From contig JAWKZS010000019.1 in the NCBI GenBank assembly GCA_041395845.1, positions 17,451 to 81,450 on the forward strand: a stretch of DNA of 64,000 nt. The letters run 5' to 3'. This document shows, in pieces, positions 61,093 to 64,000 of this stretch (position 1 is the stretch's first letter; every line of letters begins with the position of its first letter). The notes beneath the pieces were generated by a model, which saw nothing but the letters and a program-made list of their open reading frames with translations, was not told the origin of the DNA and made no database searches. Made by a program: the position numbers and the translations under genes. The stretch is from Ch67 sp041395845 (GTDB taxonomy: Bacteria > Pseudomonadota > Gammaproteobacteria > Pseudomonadales > Ketobacteraceae).

Positions 61093-62895
61093 TCAATAGA
61101 AGCCGAAGTTTTCGACTTCCATATCCAGCAGGTTGTTAGCGCCGCTGTTGATGGTCTCGACCAGAGACTTGGTGCGCGGCAACAGGCGCTGGAAGTAGAA
61201 ACGTGCAGTTTGAACCTTGGCGGTGTAGAAACCGGTTTCGCTGGTACCTTCTGCCAGCTTTTCCGCTGCTACTTTGGCCATCAAGGCCCAGAAATAGGCG
61301 AGCGTAATATAGCCGCTGTACATCAGATAGTCTACCGCAGCAGCGCCGATTTCCTCCTGGTTCACCATGGCCTTCATGCCGATCTGAGTGGTGACATCGC
61401 CCCACTCCTTGTTGGCAGCGGCCAGTGGCTTCACAAACTCGGCAATGGCTGCATTGTCTTCGTTCTCTTTGCAGAACTTGTGCACCACCTTGGTGAAGTT
61501 TTTCAGCAGGGCGCCCTGGGTCAGCATGACCTTACGACCCAGCAAATCCAGCGCCTGAACGCCGGTGGTGCCTTCGTACAGGGTGGCGATACGGGTATCA
61601 CGCACGATCTGTTCCATGCCCCACTCACGGATGAAGCCGTGACCACCGAATACCTGAACGCCATTGTTGGCGGCTTCCAGACCGGTTTCGGTACAGAACG
61701 CCTTGGCGATCGGCGTCAGGAACGCCATCATGTCGTCAGATGCTTTCTTGGCGGCTTCGTCTGTGCCCTGCTCGACGATGTCGGAATGCTGGGCCAGGAA
61801 ATAGATCAGCGCACGACCACCCTCGGCAAAGGCCTTCTGGGTCAGCAGCATGCGACGTACATCAGGGTGCACGATGATCGGATCGGCTTCCTTGTTCGGC
61901 GCCTTCGGGCCGGACAGGGAACGCATGGCAAGGCGCTCTTTGGCGTACGCCAGCGCACCCTGGTAAGAACCTTCGGCAGCTGCCACGCCCTGGATCGCAG
62001 TTCCCACACGGGCCGTGTTCATAAAGGTGAACATGCAGTTCAGACCGCGGTTCGGCGGGCCGATCAGGAAGCCCTTGGCCTTGTCGAAGTTCATGACGCA
62101 GGTGGCAGACGCCTTGATACCCATCTTGTGCTCGATGGAGCCGCAGGTCACGGTGTTACGTTCGCCCAGGGAGCCATCGGAATTCACGTTGACCTTGGGG
62201 ACGATGAACAGGGAGATGCCTTTGGTGCCTTTCGGCGCGTCCGGCAGGCGGGCCAGCACGATGTGGATAATGTTATCCACCATGTCGTGTTCGCCGGCAG
62301 AAATGAAGATTTTGGTACCGGAAATGGCATAGGAACCGTCGGCGTTAGGCTCGGCCTTGGTACGCAGGATACCCAGGTCGGTACCACAGTGCGGTTCGGT
62401 CAGACACATAGTGCCAGTCCACTCACCACTGACCAGACGGGTCAGGAAGGTGTCTTTCTGTTCCTTGGTGCCGTGCTGCTCCAGGGTCTTGATGGCGCCG
62501 TGGCTCAGACCGGGGTACATCCCCCAGGACCAGTTGGCAGTACCCATCATTTCGCTCATCACGATGCCCAGGGAATTGGGCAGGCCCTGGCCGCCGTCTT
62601 CCACGTGAGCGGACAGTGACGGCCAGCCACCTTCGATGTACTTGCCGTAGGCTTCCTTGAAGCCCTTGGGCGTGGTGACAACGCCGTTTTCAAAGCCACA
62701 ACCTTCTTCGTCGCCGGAACGGTTCAGGGGAGCCAGCTCGTTTTCGCAGAACTTGGCGCCTTCTTCCACGATGGCGTCGATCAGGTCACGATTGACGTCT
62801 TCATCGCCACGCAAGGCCTTGTAGTGTTCTTCGGCGTTCAATACTTCATGCAGCAGGAACTGAATGTCGCGTCTGGGAGCTTTGTAATCTGGCAT
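61093..62895 (-). CDS. Acyl-CoA dehydrogenase (FAD-dependent, 600 residues)
   Basis: Catalyses the first, alpha-beta oxidation step of fatty acid breakdown with FAD and electron transfer flavoprotein. The ATG at 62895 (M-P-D-Y-K-A-P) follows GGAGAGGG. Domain order: short N-terminal acyl-CoA dehydrogenase extension (L-L-H-E-V-L), N-terminal helical domain, middle domain (M-C-L-T-E-P-H-C-G-T-D-L-G), FAD-binding C-terminal helices (Q-V-F-G-G-H-G-F-I-R-E-W) and an extra C-terminal domain. The 600-residue size fits the long-form enzymes common in pseudomonads. PsrA-like operators upstream imply induction by long-chain acyl signals. Chain-length preference is not predictable here. Confidence 0.94.
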   Translation of the reverse strand: MPDYKAPRRDIQFLLHEVLNAEEHYKALRGDEDVNRDLIDAIVEEGAKFCENELAPLNRSGDEEGCGFENGVVTTPKGFKEAYGKYIEGGWPSLSAHVEDGGQGLPNSLGIVMSEMMGTANWSWGMYPGLSHGAIKTLEQHGTKEQKDTFLTRLVSGEWTGTMCLTEPHCGTDLGILRTKAEPNADGSYAISGTKIFISAGEHDMVDNIIHIVLARLPDAPKGTKGISLFIVPKVNVNSDGSLGERNTVTCGSIEHKMGIKASATCVMNFDKAKGFLIGPPNRGLNCMFTFMNTARVGTAIQGVAAAEGSYQGALAYAKERLAMRSLSGPKAPNKEADPIIVHPDVRRMLLTQKAFAEGGRALIYFLAQHSDIVEQGTDEAAKKASDDMMAFLTPIAKAFCTETGLEAANNGVQVFGGHGFIREWGMEQIVRDTRIATLYEGTTGVQALDLLGRKVMLTQGALLKNFTKVVHKFCKENEDNAAIAEFVKPLAAANKEWGDVTTQIGMKAMVNQEEIGAAAVDYLMYSGYITLAYFWALMAKVAAEKLAEGTSETGFYTAKVQTARFYFQRLLPRTKSLVETINSGANNLLDMEVENFGFY

Positions 62896-63086
62896 GGTTT
62901 TACCCTCTCCGCCCGATTGCCCCTGGGGCAATCTACAACCTGAAGTTGACCAGCGCCGGGAATGACGCTGGCGTTGCTCGTTCGTCGATGTGTGATGACC
63001 GGGTGCCCGCGTTGACCGCCAGACCACCCGCCATCGCGCAGTCGACACTGCGCAAATTACGCTGGCGCTGATACTAACGTAACTTT

Positions 63087-63100
63087 CAAACAAGCGTTAG
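63087..63100. promoter_or_regulatory. PsrA-like box nearer the acyl-CoA dehydrogenase
   Basis: CAAAC-AAGC-GTTAG matches the PsrA pattern (G/C)AAAC-N4-GTTT(G/C) with one mismatch (GTTAG for GTTTG). It lies 192 bases before the dehydrogenase ATG, where the -35 region could be; the promoter itself was not located. Confidence 0.5.
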
Positions 63101-63193
63101 AATTTTTGATGACTGCAAAGTCGCTCCTTTTTGCACCCAAAAGCAGCCATTTTTCAGGGTTTTAACACTTTCAGTGCAAGCGACGACAAGCCT

Positions 63194-63220
63194 GAAACAA
63201 AAGTTTCAAACACATGTTTG
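63194..63220. promoter_or_regulatory. Two overlapping perfect PsrA-like boxes
   Basis: GAAAC-AAAA-GTTTC (63194-63207) and CAAAC-ACAT-GTTTG (63207-63220) both match the P. aeruginosa PsrA operator pattern exactly and share one base. PsrA is a TetR-family repressor released by long-chain fatty acids. The rest of the 417-base gap (62896-63312) shows no gene. Confidence 0.65.
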
Positions 63221-63312
63221 ATATCGTCAAGCAACGGTTACATTTTTCATACATATGTTTAGTTGGGGAAAATCATTAAGGCAAACTGACTGATGGGGTT
63301 GTCAGGCTTGGG

Positions 63313-64000
63313 TCAAGCAATGACGTCGAGGTAACCGCTTTTGCCATAGGGGTTCTGTGGGTCAACCAGTCCCTGACGATTGGCCTGCTGCAGAATGCTG
63401 CCAGTGCCGAGCAGTAACTGCTCCAGTCGCTCGCGGGCGTTAGGGCGGGGTTTTTCCTGCTGCTGTGCGGAGTCTTCCTCGGGCTGGCTATCGCTCTGCG
63501 ACGTTTGGGCGACAGGCGGCGGGAACACAGGTGCGGTCTGCGCGGAGGTGTCAGCATCGCTCTGGGTTTCGGTAATGACCTCCTCTACCGGCTGCTCGTC
63601 GGCTGCTTCCGCCCGGGCCTTTTCTTCCGCTGCCTGTTCCTGGCGGGTCTGGGCCTGCAGTTCGGTGCGGGCCTCCACTTCCATCTGGGCTGCTTCTGCC
63701 GCTACCCGACGATCCTGGGCAGAGGGTTCCGCCGGGGCCAGTGCCGCTGCCCGGATAGTACGGGCCTTTTCTATGGTTGCCTGGGGATCGCCAGGGACCG
63801 GGCTGGTGGAAATACCGACTTCGCCACCGACTGCATAATTGCGACCGTCAGGGCCACGCTGGTACTGGAAAGAGGCGGAGCCGGCGTAGCGACCACCCAC
63901 TGCTGCATGGGCTGCTTCATGGATGCGGACCTCGCGATCACGGGCACGCAACTGCTCGAGCAAGGCCTGATCGGCGAGTTCCTGTTGCTGGGCGGCCGGA
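63313..64000 (-). CDS. SprA-related putative metalloprotease (5' end outside window)
   Basis: The frame is open to the right edge, so the start lies beyond base 64000; at least 228 residues are seen. Near the visible N terminus is V-R-I-H-E-A-A-H-A-A-V-G-G, a zinc-protease-like H-E-x-x-H motif, followed by F-Q-Y-Q-R-G-P-D-G-R-N-Y-A-V-G-G-E-V and A-L-A-P-A-E-P-S-A-Q-D-R-R-V-A, the signature of the SprA-related/CJM1_0395 putative metalloprotease family (name from memory). A Glu/Ala/Gln-rich linker and a conserved-looking C-terminal end follow. Biological role is unknown. Confidence 0.85.
   Translation of the reverse strand, partial: PAAQQQELADQALLEQLRARDREVRIHEAAHAAVGGRYAGSASFQYQRGPDGRNYAVGGEVGISTSPVPGDPQATIEKARTIRAAALAPAEPSAQDRRVAAEAAQMEVEARTELQAQTRQEQAAEEKARAEAADEQPVEEVITETQSDADTSAQTAPVFPPPVAQTSQSDSQPEEDSAQQQEKPRPNARERLEQLLLGTGSILQQANRQGLVDPQNPYGKSGYLDVIA

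Noticed and set aside
60883..62619. 578-codon open frame antisense to the acyl-CoA dehydrogenase
   Set aside because: It runs through two terminators and opposite a well-supported gene; composition is that of a complement strand.
1..64000. Mobile elements, CRISPR arrays, prophage or defence islands
   Set aside because: No transposase, integrase, direct-repeat array, phage structural gene or restriction gene was seen; the EVE and Lar-like genes alone do not make a defence island.

Overview
This window comes from a gammaproteobacterial chromosome of moderately high G+C. From bamD to ispB the gene order closely follows what I recall of the Pseudomonas aeruginosa chromosome around PA4545-PA4569: bamD, pilS-pilR, thiO, minor pilins, ispH-fkpB-lspA-ileS-ribF-murJ, rpsT, proB-obgE-rpmA-rplU, ispB. 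The gene content and the PsrA-type operators next to an acyl-CoA dehydrogenase would suit a marine, fatty-acid- or hydrocarbon-using relative such as Alcanivoracaceae. That assignment is an inference, not a database result.

Layout. 1-7 kb: bamD (cut by the left edge), nadE, a small zinc-ribbon-like protein, the PilS-PilR two-component pair and glycine oxidase ThiO. 7-21.4 kb: two complete, head-to-head sets of minor pilin genes, each with its own PilY1. The minus-strand set reads pilE-V-W-X-Y1, with a fimT on the opposite strand at its far end. The plus-strand set reads fimT-V-W-X-Y1-E. The second set is visibly richer in A+T, its PilY1 carries three beta-sandwich-like repeats inside the von Willebrand A domain, and its PilE has Ala instead of Gly before the prepilin cleavage site. 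21.4-33.7 kb: a conserved housekeeping block (ispH, fkpB, lspA, ileS, ribF, murJ, rpsT, proB, obgE, rpmA, rplU, ispB) with recognisable promoters and terminators, followed by tRNA-Pro(CGG).

33.8-50.9 kb: scattered chromosomal genes. These include a Lar-like zinc-ribbon protein, an EVE-domain protein, def, an NDH-2-like flavoprotein, a tandem QueD-like protein, thrS, cysS, an epimerase, a beta-propeller lipoprotein, folE2, a membrane protein, a lytic transglycosylase, a LemA/HtpX-like pair and a DUF482 acyltransferase-like protein. 51-57.7 kb: a DUF938 methyltransferase, then a molybdenum hydroxylase operon (2Fe-2S subunit, Tat-exported molybdopterin subunit, XdhC chaperone, MocA-like nucleotidyltransferase). 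The nucleotidyltransferase is fused in frame to the DEAD-box helicase RhlB. 57.7-64 kb: a MarR regulator, a PlsC-type acyltransferase, an eight-cysteine exported helical protein, an acyl-CoA dehydrogenase with PsrA-like operators upstream, and a SprA-type putative metalloprotease cut by the right edge.

I found no transposase, integrase, CRISPR array, rRNA or recognised riboswitch. The points most worth following are the duplicated pilus-tip cluster with its modified PilY1 and prepilin, the MocA-RhlB fusion, the tandem QueD with complementary half-sites, the eight-cysteine repeat protein, and two unexplained inverted-repeat elements (upstream of thrS and upstream of folE2).
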